Part shown: one piece after another, positions 44,232 through 55,181 of the stretch
How the letters are laid out: every line of letters begins with the position of its first letter
Position numbering within the stretch: position 1 is the stretch's first letter
NCBI GenBank assembly: GCA_030998015.1
Contig: JARWMV010000051.1
Location: forward strand, 40,489-104,488
Length of the DNA stretch: 64,000 nucleotides
Source of the DNA: Ceratorhiza oryzae-sativae
Taxonomy: Eukaryota > Basidiomycota > Agaricomycetes > Cantharellales > Ceratobasidiaceae
Direction: 5' to 3'
Position numbers and translations under genes: made by a program
The notes under the pieces: generated by a model
Told to the model about the DNA's origin: nothing
The model's database searches: none
The model's input: the letters and a program-made list of their open reading frames with translations, nothing else

Positions 44232-44541
44232 CTTGCATGGCTCTATAAGATTCGGAGCTGCACAAACTTAAGACAAACAATTACCTAACCCATAGTACTG
44301 TACATAACCTACACCTACTGCAGAGTGTGCTTAGAGAATACGTCCGCAGCCACCGCAGCCACAGGCATATATAAGAAGGATAAAGCAAGACTGGACACCT
44401 CAGCTTGCTTTATCTTGTCAACCACCATAGACCATAGCAAACACTGTAACTAGAACACTCAATACATACTGTATAGCACCAAACCATCAACGCAGCCACT
44501 ACTTAAGTGCTTCACAAGGAAGCCTCCAGAGGGTCACAACA
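44232..44541 (+). mobile_element. LTR-like fragment of unknown family
   Basis: Contains GGCTCTATAAGATTCGGAGC, a CATATATAAG box (44366) and ends GGGTCACAACA at the break with element 2. The first bases resemble 51009 (GGCTCTATAAGGTTTGGAGC). An 11-bp hairpin (GATAAAGCAAG with CTTGCTTTATC) lies at 44379-44414. Identity as an LTR is inferred from these signs only. Confidence 0.45.
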
Positions 44542-44558
44542 GACAGGAACTTGTGCCA

Positions 44559-46094
44559 TCATGTGACTCGGCCATTCAGTGGCCAATTTGTCTTCCAATA
44601 TTCCAGGTTTTTGTGATCACAAACAATGTTTACTGGGTGTTTGGCCCCTTCTAGTAAGTGACACCAGTGTTTGAGGGCCTTTATAATTGCCAGCATTTCC
44701 TTGTTGTAAATATTGTAATTTCTTTCTGCCAGGACCATCGCCTTGGAGTAGTAGGAGATTGGGTGAAGCATTCCATCTTCTCCATATTGCAATAATACGG
44801 CACCTGTGGCATAGCCTGAGGCATCTGTTTCCAGAATAAATGGTTTGCTGGGTTCCAGCTGAATTAGGAGGGGGGCTTCTTTCAATTTCTGCTTCAGCAG
44901 GTTCCATGCCTGATCCCTTTCTTCTGTCCATTCCCATTTTACGTTCTTCTTGACAAGTTCATAAAGACATTTTGTGATTTTCAAAAAGTCTTTTATGAAG
45001 TGCCTTAACCAGTTTGCAAACCCCAACCCTTCCAGGACTTTGGTTGGGTTGGTAGGGGTTGGCCATTCAATGGCTTTTTCGACCTTGGCTGGGTCTACTT
45101 TAATTCCCTGGGGAGTCACTACTATTCCCAGGTAATCAACTTCAGTGACATCGAAAACACATTTCTCCAGGGCACAGTATAGGACAGCTTTTTGGAGGCA
45201 ACGCAAGACTTCTTTGACATGTTCATCATGTTCTTCTTGGTTTTTGGAGAACACTAATATGTTGTCCATATAAACTACAACATAAATGCCCTTGATGTCT
45301 TGGAACTCTTCCCAGATCATGGCCATGAAGGTTCCTGGTGCATTCTTTTGACCAAATTGCATGACTAAGGGCTTGTGCAGCCCATATTTGGTCTTAAAAG
45401 CAGCCTTCCATTCGTCTCCTTCCTGAATTTGTATGAGGTTGAAACCCCACTTTAGATCAAACTTGGTAAATATCTTTGCCCCACACAAAGTCTCCACAAT
45501 ATCATTGATGCATGGGAGTGGGTACACATTGGAGACAGTCATTTCATTTAGTCGCTGGTATTCAATGCACATGTGCAGCTTCCCATTCTTCTTTTCAATG
45601 AATATGACTGGGGATGCCATTGGTGACCTTGAGGGTCTGATATGCCCTGCTTTCAGTTGGCGGTCCAAGGTTTTGTGCAATTCTGCATCTTCCTTGACAC
45701 CCACACTATATATGGGGCCATGCCTTGGCTTGGCATCCAGCTTTAAATCTATTTCCATATCCCACTTTCTATGGGGTGGTAATGGCTGGACGTCATCTTC
45801 TTCTGCAAATATTTTCTGGAATTCTTTATAATTTGCTGGGAGGGAGTCTAAGGAGTCCAACTGGAGCTCCTTGGGTTTGTTTGTGCGCACGTGCAAGGGT
45901 TTTGTGATGCAGTGCTTCAAGCATATTGGCGAGTTGAACTTCATGTCCTTTCCATCCCAATCAATGGCAGGGTTATGGAATTTGAGCCATGACAAGCCCA
46001 GGACTAAATCATTTTTGCCAATGTTCACAACATAAGCACTGAGAATTTCTCGGTGCTCCTGAATGCACAACTCAAAGGTGCAATAGTGGGTCAC
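44559..46094 (-). pseudogene. RT and partial RNase H of gypsy element 2
   Basis: One open frame of 511 codons: protease tail (VVNIGKNDLVLGLSWLKFHN), RT blocks RPSRSPMASPVIFIEKKNGK, FTKFDLKWGFNLIQIQEGDE and the box VVVYMDNILVFSKNQ (Asn in place of the second Asp, as in element 1), then RNase H (ILETDASGYATGAVLLQYG, NKEMLAIIKALKHWCHLL) cut after WPLNGRVT. It is better preserved than element 1, but the catalytic Asp is lost and the gene is truncated. Confidence 0.9.
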
Positions 46095-46127
46095 AGACCC
46101 TGAGTTGATCTCCCTTCCATCGATTAC

Positions 46128-46424
46128 TCATAGTTTTTTTGGTGTTTTTAGGGAGACAGTAGGGATATGATATTGTTTAACAAGGTCTTCATGGATAAAT
46201 ACTGATGTGGCCCCTGAATCAATCATGGCCCATCCATTGAATTTTTTCATAGTATATGCAGACTTGTGTTCGGGGGTTATGTGCAATGGGAATGCATGAA
46301 AGAAAAGCTGAAGTTGTGATTGGTTTCCTAACGACATACATTCCATTTCCCTATTTTCATTTTCATTCTGTGCATTTTGTAACATAGCACCCAAGACTGC
46401 CCCCCTGGCACGGTTTGAGCTCAT
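46128..46424 (-). pseudogene. Protease of gypsy element 2
   Basis: A short frame with GWAMIDSGATSVFIHEDLVK, the aspartic protease site. It overlaps the end of Gag by four bases (46421-46424) and is shifted relative to the RT frame at about 46127-46095. Confidence 0.85.
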
Positions 46425-47809
46425 TCTTTTACCAACTCATTGTCAGTTGTTTCTACATCCTCCACAACTGCTTTGTAACCTGACATCTTGGCCGAAGGGC
46501 ACTTGGTGGCAATATGACCACGTCCTCCACAGTTATAGCAGGTATTTGTTCCCTTCCCTTTTCCTGCACTATCCAGGTCCATTGCATCTGGATCCTTTGC
46601 CTTGGGGGTTGGCAGTGGGTGGTTGTCCTTCTTTATGTCCTTGAAGGATTCTTGGACACTGGAGTTGCTACCATCGTAACAGACAGTGGGGACCATGAAA
46701 CCCCTGGCATTGGGCCTGATGGCTACAATTTGGCCCTTTACCACCCTGCCATCCTTGATTTTGTATATTCGTTCCCCACTCTTGAATTTTTCTTTTGGGG
46801 GGCCACTTTGGGGGGCCATCGATGCTTTACTGGATGTGGCGTTGTTGCTGCTAGACTTGCCACCTCCATGAGACGTTCTTTTGCTACCAAATGAGATAAG
46901 GTGGCGGTTGATTTCCAGGGCCTGCTGTGTGAGCTGGGCAAATGTTTTTGTGCAGGGATCATAATTTTGGGCTACCATGCTGTCTGTTACATCAGACAAC
47001 AACCCATCATAGAACTGATCACGCATAGCTGCATCGTTGTAGTTGAGCCCAGTAGAGTATAGGTTGAACAGAGTGAGATAGTCTTGGACTGTCTTGGATT
47101 GTTTCAGTTTCCACCATTTATTGCAGTTATTTTCAGTACGGTTCAAGTCCCCATATTGGGTGGTGAATTCCTGCCAAAACAGGTTGGCATCATGAAGCCA
47201 TGGGATTGCAGTTCCAGGGTTTAAGATTTCAAATTCTTTGTAGGAGTTGACCCATTCAGCTGCAGACCCTTCAAGATAAGATGTGATAAAGGTGACCACT
47301 TGATCAGCCAAGTGCCCACTCATGTTTGTATTGATGTATCGAGCACATGCGATTCTGAATGAAATAGCATCTTCATGCTTTGTGCCATTGAATTTTTGAG
47401 GGGCAGCCATTTTAACTTTTGCAGTTGATCTGCTTGAGGAAGTAGTGGCTGGTGGTGGCTGGGTTATGCTGGAGGATGATGGTACTTGGGCAGCACCAGG
47501 GCCACCTGAGGAAGTGTTGATTTGTGCTTCAATGCGCATGATTGTGGTTTGGAGTATTGTGAGCATGCCAACCAGGTTGTTGACATTGGTGGCCAACCCA
47601 GCCACATCAGCATCTATCTTTGTTTGGTTGGTAGTGAGTTTGGCTTCAAGCAAGTCTGTGTATGTTTTATTGTTATGCTCAACGTCTCCAATGTCATTTT
47701 GGAGGTTGTTCGTTCGTTCTCACAGCTCATCCATAGACTGAAGCATATAGATTAACTTGTCTCTGTCAGACATATTTGCCCAAGCAGGGGCAGGGGCTGG
47801 TGACGCCAT
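46421..47809 (-). pseudogene. Gag of gypsy element 2
   Basis: ATG at 47809 (MASPAPAPAWANMSD); one TGA at about 47724 in the context DEL*ERTNN, then open for 410 codons to 46421. It has the Gag core (TSYLEGSAAEWVNSYKEF, DYLTLFNLYSTGLNYND), a Ser/Lys-rich hinge and the knuckle CYNCGGRGHIATKC. It keeps Arg codons where element 1 has stops, so it is a useful reference for the decay of element 1. Confidence 0.9.
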
Positions 47810-48019
47810 TTCAGAAAGGATTCAAGTAAATTCTAAAGATGGCAGAGGCGATAAGGAAGTACAGGAAATTGGGGGTTGTTTTGATAGTAGAAAATTTCCG
47901 TTCCCTGCACAAGTCTATAAGTTTCGAAGTTTCCTATTCCCTCAAATCTCAACCATGTATTGTCCAAGTCCCAACTCTTGGTGTCTTGACAATGATATGG
48001 GCACTCCACCCTCTTCAGT

Positions 48020-48971
48020 TTAGTTTGATCCCAAAGGAGTGCTTCCTTGGGGAGAATTGACTTGGGCTGCTGGAAGGGATGCTTCTTCCTGAATTGGTGA
48101 GCCCATGCCACTTAAAAAGGTAGGATGAGGGAGGTCTGATGGTGTTGAGAAGACGGGGAAGGCATACTCATGGTGTGCAGTTGTTTCTTGGACTATTGCT
48201 TCTAGTCTGTGGTGGTCTTGGAGGAGGGATAGATAGTCCTCCTGATGTTCGTCCAAACGCTCAGTTAGGTATGTGCAGTGGGCCTTGGCTTCATGAAGTT
48301 TTTCATGAGTTTCTTCATACTTATTTCAGTAATAATAATACCTATCTTGGAAGTTTTCGATGGTGTTTAACAGGTGACAAAGGAGTTGTTGGCCAAGGTT
48401 CTCTAGCTTATAGCTGGTTGCAGGGGATGGTGTAGTAGTATAAAAATTTGTCCTTTTTAGGACAGTAGGGGCAGTGTGCAGGGAAGGTGGCTCCATTTGC
48501 TCCATGGCAGATTTTGCACTCAGGGGCACCTGGCTCTGTAACAAAGGCTTGTTGGGCTTGTCCAACTTTCTGGGGGCAGACTTTGATGATTACTACTCAG
48601 TTAAAGTTGATGTGCCTGGCCTGTTCCAGGATATCCTCAACTGAGTTGAGGGTGAAGCAGTGGATGGATAGGTGTCCGAACCACCTGCACAAATGGCAGC
48701 ACTGTTCTTCTGTAAAAGTTTGTGCCACTTGAGGGCCATGTGTTCTGTCAGAGACGCACTTGAGCAAGAGCAAGATAAAAGGAAAAATAGACCCTTTCTC
48801 AAGTCTATTGGAATAGGAAGGTGACCTCCATTGCTCACTACTTAAGGGCAATGAGCGACCCCACCTCTTGTCGACGAAAGAGATAAGAGAACCAAAGCTT
48901 GTTACAACATGTGAGGGACCCAACCCTTGGTCAGTGAGCAGCCGCATCTGTGAAGACTGATAGTGCTTCAA
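48020..48971 (-). pseudogene. Accessory ORF region ahead of Gag (element 2)
   Basis: The first frame encodes QVAQTFTEEQCCHLCRWFGH and completes a CCHC knuckle CHLCRWFGHLSIHC, then, after one stop, ECKICHGANGATFPAHCPYC. The second frame, overlapping and one base over, encodes MEPPSLHTAPTVLKR, YKLENLGQQLLCHLLNTIE and, after a stop, a coiled-coil-like Glu/His-rich part ending QGSTPLGSN. Same arrangement as 19260-20000 in element 1. Confidence 0.6.
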
Positions 48972-49150
48972 CTGATATAGGTATGCGAGGTTTCACAGAG
49001 GCACGTATAGGGCAACGATGTCTTGTGGCTGTGGATAGGTGGAGTGGGATTGGGGAAGGCAACAGGGAGTTATCTTGAGACAACACCAACAGCATTCCAG
49101 ATGTATCCCAGACAACACTGAGACTTACGATTGACAAGAACTTGACCTGA

Positions 49151-49527
49151 TGTAGACAACGACAAGTCAGGCGACAAGGAAAATAGTAAGAAAGAAAGAA
49201 AGAACTTGTATTCAATGAGAGGTCAAGTTCTTGAGGAGTCCTCTGCAAACTTGACCCAGTGTATATACATGATATGAGCCACATCATAACAAACAAGTCC
49301 ATACAGTGAGTCACGACTGATAAGAGATACAAGCGATAGAAGCCACTGCAGAACTGCAGAATTTCACATCAGAGTTGAAATACATCTTGGTTATTGGTCC
49401 AGAACGTCCCCTGAATCACATGACACAGATATACCATAAAAGGCAAGTATGTTTTGAAAGGATCTCATAAAATGTAATAAATCAAGAAAATATTATAGAG
49501 TGGATATATGTGTGTCAGCTCATGACA
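49151..49527 (-). repeat. 5' LTR of gypsy element 2
   Basis: Minus-strand start TGTCATGAGCTGACACAC, end GTTGTCTACA, 377 bp. It is followed by TCAGGTCAAGTTCTTGTC, the same self-priming type of primer site as in element 1. Confidence 0.9.
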
Positions 49528-50273
49528 CTGGACCATCAATCAAGATATAATAACTCCAGTGAGTCAGGAGAGCCTTCCAAATTGATCCAGAAGCTTCTCT
49601 GACTCACTTTATGACTTGCTGAGATGTAGCCTCAGTTCATTACATGTATATACTATGATAATATGATCTACAAGCCAATAGCAGGTCTCAGATGCATCAA
49701 TGCTTTTGATTCACACCCTGTCTTTACGCTCTTATCCTATACTGGGCTAGGGTGTACCCCAAGTATAGCAGTACCTGCTTTTGATGATTGCACTGGCATG
49801 CATGCATCTATTTGGCTCTGGAATGCCCTCCTCAGGGTATAAAAGGACCTCCTCTGAGGCCCTTCCAGACCACCTTCCCTCATCTACTCAACCCAGACCA
49901 GTTATTGGTTTCTTTTCTCTTTCTATTTCTCTTGTCTGTGTGTGATTTCTTATATAACTAGTACTGAGGAATAAAGTACCATATTAGTTATATATACTGT
50001 CTGATTCATTGTATCTTATGTACAGAGTTATATAAGGATACATTATTGCCTGATTGAGCGTGACATTAAGTACCAGCTATTAGAGGAAATCTAAGTACCT
50101 GTAGCTGAGGAAGCACATGCATTAGGCAGCCCACCATCTATCCTATAAGCTATTGCTTAAGTATAGTACTAGGATTAGTATCAGTTAGTCCAAGCAACTA
50201 GGGCTGAACTACATTTAAGATATCTAAGGGAACCTGACCATAGTAGTCTTGCTGTTTATACCTATAAATTAGT
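49528..50273 (+). other. Possible LTR remnant with TATA box
   Basis: Sequence around 49838 (GGTATAAAAGGACCTCCTC), then TCTTTCTATTTCTCTTGTC, AATAAAGTACC (polyadenylation-like) and an end TTGAGCGTGACA (50064), which looks like the promoter-to-end part of a fungal LTR. No partner and no coding sequence found. Confidence 0.35.
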
Positions 50274-50609
50274 CAGTTTACACTGTGAAAGATTAAGACT
50301 ACCTTGAGTGTTACTTGATCACATTGCAACTACTTTGAGCCTTCTTACTCTAGTCTAAGAAGTATTGAGTACGATTAGTGTATACTAACCTATCTACATT
50401 TGCTTAACCTCTAGATATTCAAGTGTACCCTGACCCGTAACAGTTTACACTGTGAAAGATTAAGACTACCTTGAGTGTTACTTGATTTCATTGCAACTAC
50501 TTTGAGCCTTCTTACACTAGTATAGAAGTATTGAGTATGATTAGTGTATACTAACATATCTACATTTGCTTAAGCTCTAGATATTCAAGTGTACCCTGAC
50601 CTGTAACAG
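50274..50609. repeat. Tandem duplication, two copies of 167 bp
   Basis: CAGTTTACACTGTGAAAGAT starts at 50274 and again at 50441. The copies run in parallel to CAAGTGTACCCTGACC.GTAAC with few differences. Confidence 0.9.
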
Positions 50610-50611
50610 TA

Positions 50612-50690
50612 GCTCATTTGAGCTGTGCTGAATTTCCCTGAGTGGAAACCAGCAGGATGAAGGGTACTCCAATTGGTACTGTGGCTGTGC
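50612..50690 (-). pseudogene. RNase H fragment of gypsy element D
   Basis: The reverse complement matches the element D sequence at about 34564-34640 (CCAATTGGAGTACCCTTCAT, then CTGCTGGTTTCCACTCA), encoding STLHPAGFHSR. A small displaced piece. Confidence 0.75.
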
Positions 50691-50805
50691 ATACACCCTA
50701 TGTCATTACCTACTCAGCAGTCACATCAAAACTAGGAAGTCAATCTACTGTCAGTAGCATTACCTGCCAAGGTGAAAAGGTGGTAAACAAGATCACATGA
50801 CCTTG

Positions 50806-50978
50806 GCACTTAACCTAGTGCTTACCAAGTCACTCCTCTTAAATCTCTCCCTTGTAATGAGGAGCAAGGTGTGAGTTATCACAAGACCTCAGCACCTATC
50901 TCAGTGCTTACCAAGTCACTCCTATTAAATCTCTTGTTCATAACAAGGAGCAAGGAGCAAGTTATCACATGACCTCAG
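50806..50978. repeat. Tandem duplication, two copies of about 86 bp
   Basis: GTGCTTACCAAGTCACTCCT recurs about 86 bases apart, followed by TAAATCTCT, ...GGAGCAAGG and TTATCACA.GACCTCA in both copies. Sequence from 50979 to 51446 includes GGCTCTATAAGGTTTGG (51009) and is otherwise without recognisable genes. Confidence 0.75.
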
Positions 50979-51446
50979 TGCTTAAATCACATTACCCCAG
51001 GACCTTGTGTGGCTCTATAAGGTTTGGAGCTGCAACAACACTAAGAGTGAATTACATAACAGTTATAGACTATCACATGAGGCATCAACATTGTTTATTC
51101 ATGGTCAAGCCACTCATGTGACCTGTAAGCACTGCAGACTGCAGAGAAGTCTGACTCACACCTTGTGCATCAGGAAAAAAACCCCTAAATTATTATTGTT
51201 TATAACATGAAATTGTTGTGTATAAACCAGTTGCAAGAATTGCTGACCCCCCCTTTTAATACCTACAATAAATGGTGGGGGGGGTGTTGAATATAGGCAA
51301 TAACTGTGGATAGACCAGGATTGTAGAAATAACAGAATTTGAAATTCCCCAAAATTAGCACCAAAGTGCTTCTAGTGGGAAGAGGACAGGAGCAAGGACC
51401 ATATTCAGCTCACAGCTCAACACTGTGCTATGGGGAGCATGGGCTG

Positions 51447-51830
51447 TGTCAACGATGACAAGTCAGGTGACAAAGCAAGTAGTAAGAAAAGAAAAGAACT
51501 TGTATTCGACAAGAGGTCAAGTTCTTGAGGAGTCCTCTCCGAACTTGACCCAGTTTATATACATGATATGAGCCACATCATAACAAACAAGTCCATACAG
51601 TGAGTCACGACTGATAAGAGATACAAGTGATAGAAGTGATAGAAGTGACTGCGGAACTGTGGAATTTCACATCAGAGTTGAAATACATCTTGGTTATTGG
51701 TCCAGAACATCCCCTGAATCACATGACACAGATATACCATAAAAGGCAAGTATGTTTTGAAAGGATCTCATAAAATGTATTAAATCAAGAAAATATTATA
51801 GAGTGGATATATGCGTGTCAGCTCGTGACA
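51447..51830 (-). mobile_element. Solo LTR, gypsy family A
   Basis: Minus-strand start TGTCACGAGCTGACACGC, end TCATCGTTGACA; 384 bp with a small local duplication (GTGATAGAA). Its start is identical to that of the element 1 5' LTR. No clear target duplication seen. Confidence 0.85.
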
Positions 51831-52089
51831 CAGGCTGGCTGGATTGCTGTTTTCTCTCTCATGTGGTGCTCTGTACCTTTGTTTCCTCTCAGCATTAGAA
51901 TTGCTTGGAGATGCCTTCTTAACAACTAAGCAAGGTTGGCACTCACATTGTTGCAATTCAGTTGTCATGGGGCATATACAGTGCACATGTGTGGCTTGAC
52001 TGTACAGAACTGCTCATTTATATGTGTTGGTAGATTTTCATTTATCATGCCATCACTTGCATACACACTTGTTTACCTGCATTTCTGGA

Positions 52090-52194
52090 GGACCAGCAGA
52101 CATGTCAACACTGTGGGAAGCAGGGACACATTGTTGCAAACTGCCCATTGCTGCCCTTGTCTGAGAACACCCAGTTGGCTGTGGCTGATGACTG
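52090..52194 (+). pseudogene. Gag zinc-knuckle fragment of an unassigned retroelement
   Basis: The plus strand encodes CQHCGKQGHIVANC (C-x2-C-x4-H-x4-C) followed by PLLPLSENTQLAVADD and a stop. This looks like the end of a retroviral-type Gag. The surrounding 51831-52881 has only short frames and TTG/TGC-rich, CpG-poor sequence, probably relic. Confidence 0.55.
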
Positions 52195-52881
52195 AAAGGG
52201 CAGTAATAATATCAGTGTGGGATACACCAATGTCTACCACTTGTGAGTGGAGGAACCCCCTTTGGCAAGGTGTGGCTGGATACCCCTTGTCATGTTTTAT
52301 CTTTAATTTTTTGTTGCATTGCTTCAGTGGGAGCTTATGAGTGATTTTATTGTTTTATTTTTGTGCATGCTTCTTTTGCTTTTGGTCACATCACCTTCTT
52401 ATGTTTTTTGAGTGGCAAATTATATTGCAAATTGTGCTCTGCACATCCTGTGTGCATACAGGGTATGCACTTTTGAAGGCAGCACCAGTTGGACTTGGGC
52501 ACAGCCACTATCATCAGGTTAGGGAAGTTATATTGCAAATTGCTCCCTGCTTTCTTCCTGTAGGTACCAGTACAGAGGTTTTGTTGTATTGTTCTTGGTC
52601 CTGAGTCATGATGTACTTGCTTATTTGTTCTTTGCCTTGGTTTCTCATCCTGGGTTCTCCCTACCTTGTTCCCCAGGTGGGAGTTCCCACATGCTGGGGT
52701 GTTCCCTACCCAGTTTTGCTGTTCCCTACCTGGTTTCCTGTTCCCTACCTGGCCCTACTCTGCCTTAATAACCTAACTCACTCTGAAGTAGTGGAGTGGT
52801 CTGCTCACCCATTCTTTGAAGTCTTGAAGTTTTGCTGTACCATTGTAAAACAGGGGTGGGGTGTCCACATCATTCTCATGT

Positions 52882-53399
52882 TGTCATGGCCTAGACCATG
52901 ACCACTGATTTATTCCAATTTATCATAATTTATCTTTTCTCTACTTTTATGGACAAGTCCTGTTTATTCAGATATATGCATAGAATTATTGACTGAGTCA
53001 TGTGACCTCATTGTTGTTGACCATTGTTGATGTATTCTGGAATATTCTGTTGACATGGCACCATTTCTGTTATCATACAATTTACCTAGGCTTCCTATTT
53101 CACATGTACTGCCTCACTGTTGAATATATAAGGGAGAGTCTGAGAGCCTTAAGCCTCAGAACTTGACTTGCTGTCAAACATCCCCTCTACCTGTGTGGTC
53201 ACCAAGCCCTGCAGTTCTTGCCCAGACCTCTTTAGGTCAAGTGCACTTCTTAACCATCCTCTGCATGTCATCATACCCCTCCCCTTCACTGCATGTCCAC
53301 CCTTAGACATTGCAGTTTGACCTTCAGCCATTATAGCCTATAGGTCTGCCTTTGCCTGACAAGCATTAGGCATTGTTGTTCAGGTTGTTGGCTCTGACA
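52882..53399 (+). mobile_element. Solo LTR, gypsy family B
   Basis: 518 bp, TGTCATGGCCTAGACCATGA to GTTGGCTCTGACA, with ATATATAAGGGAGAG and AGAACTTGACTTGC downstream. Exact 5-bp target duplication CATGT at 52877-52881 and 53400-53404. It defines the full length of the family B LTR lost at 42791. Confidence 0.92.
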
Positions 53400-54135
53400 C
53401 ATGTGCTCTCAGTGTATCAATTATCATATGTGATATACTGTCTATTGGGACAGTCCCTATTGGGTACCCTGCAGCACAGGGTTGAATCTGAGGGCTGCTA
53501 ATAGCCACTGGATGCCATAGGGTGGACATTGGGACTGCAGAAGTGGTTTGTCCTATTGTCCCTGTGTTCAGGGCACTTCCTTGTGCAAGCCTATTATGGG
53601 CTTGAGTGTTATAACTTACCAAGTGTTGATTGGTATAATTATCTACCTGTGGTTCACAGGTATATGTGCAAGTACAACTTGGAGTCTTGCTGCCCATGGG
53701 ATATGGGGCTTGGGATGGTAACTCAACTGTCCCTACTAGCAATGTATTTTGCCCATGACCCAGCCTGCTCACAGTGGGTATCCTTAATTTTTTGTGCTGC
53801 TGCTGGACATGCATTTCATGCTCCTCAGGTGTGTGGATCACTGGTGTCACCAGTGTGAACAATCAGCTGCTTCTCTGCACTGATGTATTGCTCAATGGCT
53901 CTTCTCTGCTGTTGTGAGCAGCAACCCTTGGTCACCTTTCACTGTCCACTATCTCTACAATTGTTGGTTCTTTGCCCTCAAATGAGGGTTGGATATATTT
54001 GTCCTCTGGGTAAGTCCCAGTTGCATCCTCATCAAGCTCTTCCTGGATGGTAGGGAATGCCAATTGTCTATTCTGATCAACTATGGGTTCTCCCATTGCC
54101 CTAATTTGGGGGCCTTGCCTAGCCATTCAAAAAAA
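53400..54135 (-). pseudogene. Gag-like fragment of gypsy element D, second copy
   Basis: The minus strand encodes GPQIRAMGEPIVDQNRQLAF, IQEELDEDATGTYPEDKYI and, after a stop, VTPVIHTPEEHEMHVQQQ and HPVAISSPQIQPCAAGYPIG. It parallels 32470-33140 and continues past the point where the first copy is interrupted by a family A LTR. It is bordered by a solo family B LTR and a TRIM-like element. Confidence 0.7.
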
Positions 54136-54706
54136 TGTAAGGTCTCTTCCCTCAATAAAAGTGTACTTAAGGTCTTAATTAGCCTTGCACAGCAAAAGAA
54201 CATGTATACATAGTATAGATTCACTTGAGTAAAAAAACAGTGGTCATAAAACAAAAACAAGAGAGCGACCATACATCAAAATTTTGACACATATATGAAG
54301 TAAAAGCAGTCATGTGACTGCTGGCCTAACACAAGTGTGGACCTGGTCACTGTGGACTCTTGTGGCATGTTAAATGCACTAACTGTGTGGTATGCAGGTG
54401 GCTCATCACCTGCAGAGCTGCTCATGCTTGCGCTAACAACCTATCATGTCATGGGGTTTCCTTTTAGTATGCAAGGGGTGGGTTAGCTGCACTACACATG
54501 TAGTGTTCAAAAAAATGTAAGGGCTCTGCTCTCAATAAAATTGTACTTAATGTCTTAATTGCTTCACATGGTGATAGAACATGTATATGTAGTTATCAAT
54601 TCATTTGAGAGATACAGTCATGGTAAAAACAAAGGAGTGAGTTGCATGCATTAAGATTGTGATGCACATATGAAATAAAAGTGGTCACATGGCTGCTATC
54701 CTTACA
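54136..54706 (-). mobile_element. TRIM-like element, second copy
   Basis: LTR-like repeats 54136-54331 (196 bp) and 54516-54706 (191 bp) in the same orientation, 184 bp apart, with minus-strand starts TGTTAGGCCAGCAGTCACAT and TGTAAGGATAGCAGCCATGT. The interior starts TTTTTTTGAACACTAC in the element's sense and has no ORF. No target duplication identified. Confidence 0.65.
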
Positions 54707-54711
54707 GTATG

Positions 54712-54905
54712 CTTATGAATACATCCACAATTATGTCCATGAGTACATCTATGAGTATGTCTACAATTATGTCTATGAGTATGTCTATGAGTACACATAT
54801 GAGTGTATCCATGAGTACATCTATGATTGTGTCTATAGTATGTCCATGATCATGTCTGTGATTACCTCTATGATAACATCTATGAGTATGTCTATGAGTA
54901 CATGA
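54712..54905. repeat. Minisatellite with 12-bp unit
   Basis: About sixteen degenerate copies of TATGAGTACATC/TATGAGTATGTC. Translation gives a repeating Tyr-Glu-Tyr-Val/Ile pattern on plus and Asp-Ile/Val on minus; this is a consequence of the repeat. Confidence 0.85.
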
Positions 54906-55181
54906 TACTGTGAGTAGCTGCATCGCTCATATACCCCACCTCCAATAGTCTATTATGAACATTGATCCATCTAAGATGTCAATTTATGCATTAAAACTAT
55001 TCAACCATATCTATGATGCACAAGTATACCATGCAATTGTTTGCACCATATGCCACCTCATAGAACTAGTATCAATTGTTGGATATCTGATCCAACCTGA
55101 TAACACAATGAACCAAATTGGACAACTTTGCAAGGAGATCACTGGATATGGTGAGAGGGATGAAGAGTAAGTTATGTGTTT

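Larger units (their letters stand above)
44542..49527 (-). mobile_element. Ty3/gypsy family A, 3'-truncated copy (element 2)
   Basis: Same family as element 1, reverse orientation. 5' LTR at 49151-49527, then primer site, accessory ORFs, Gag, protease, RT and part of RNase H. It breaks off at 44542, inside RNase H (counterpart of about 23472 in element 1), against an LTR-like fragment. Integrase and 3' LTR are missing. Confidence 0.93.

Noticed and set aside
54681..54923. Tyr/Glu repeat protein (YEYVYEYI pattern)
   Set aside because: It is the translation of a 12-bp minisatellite; no gene structure around it.
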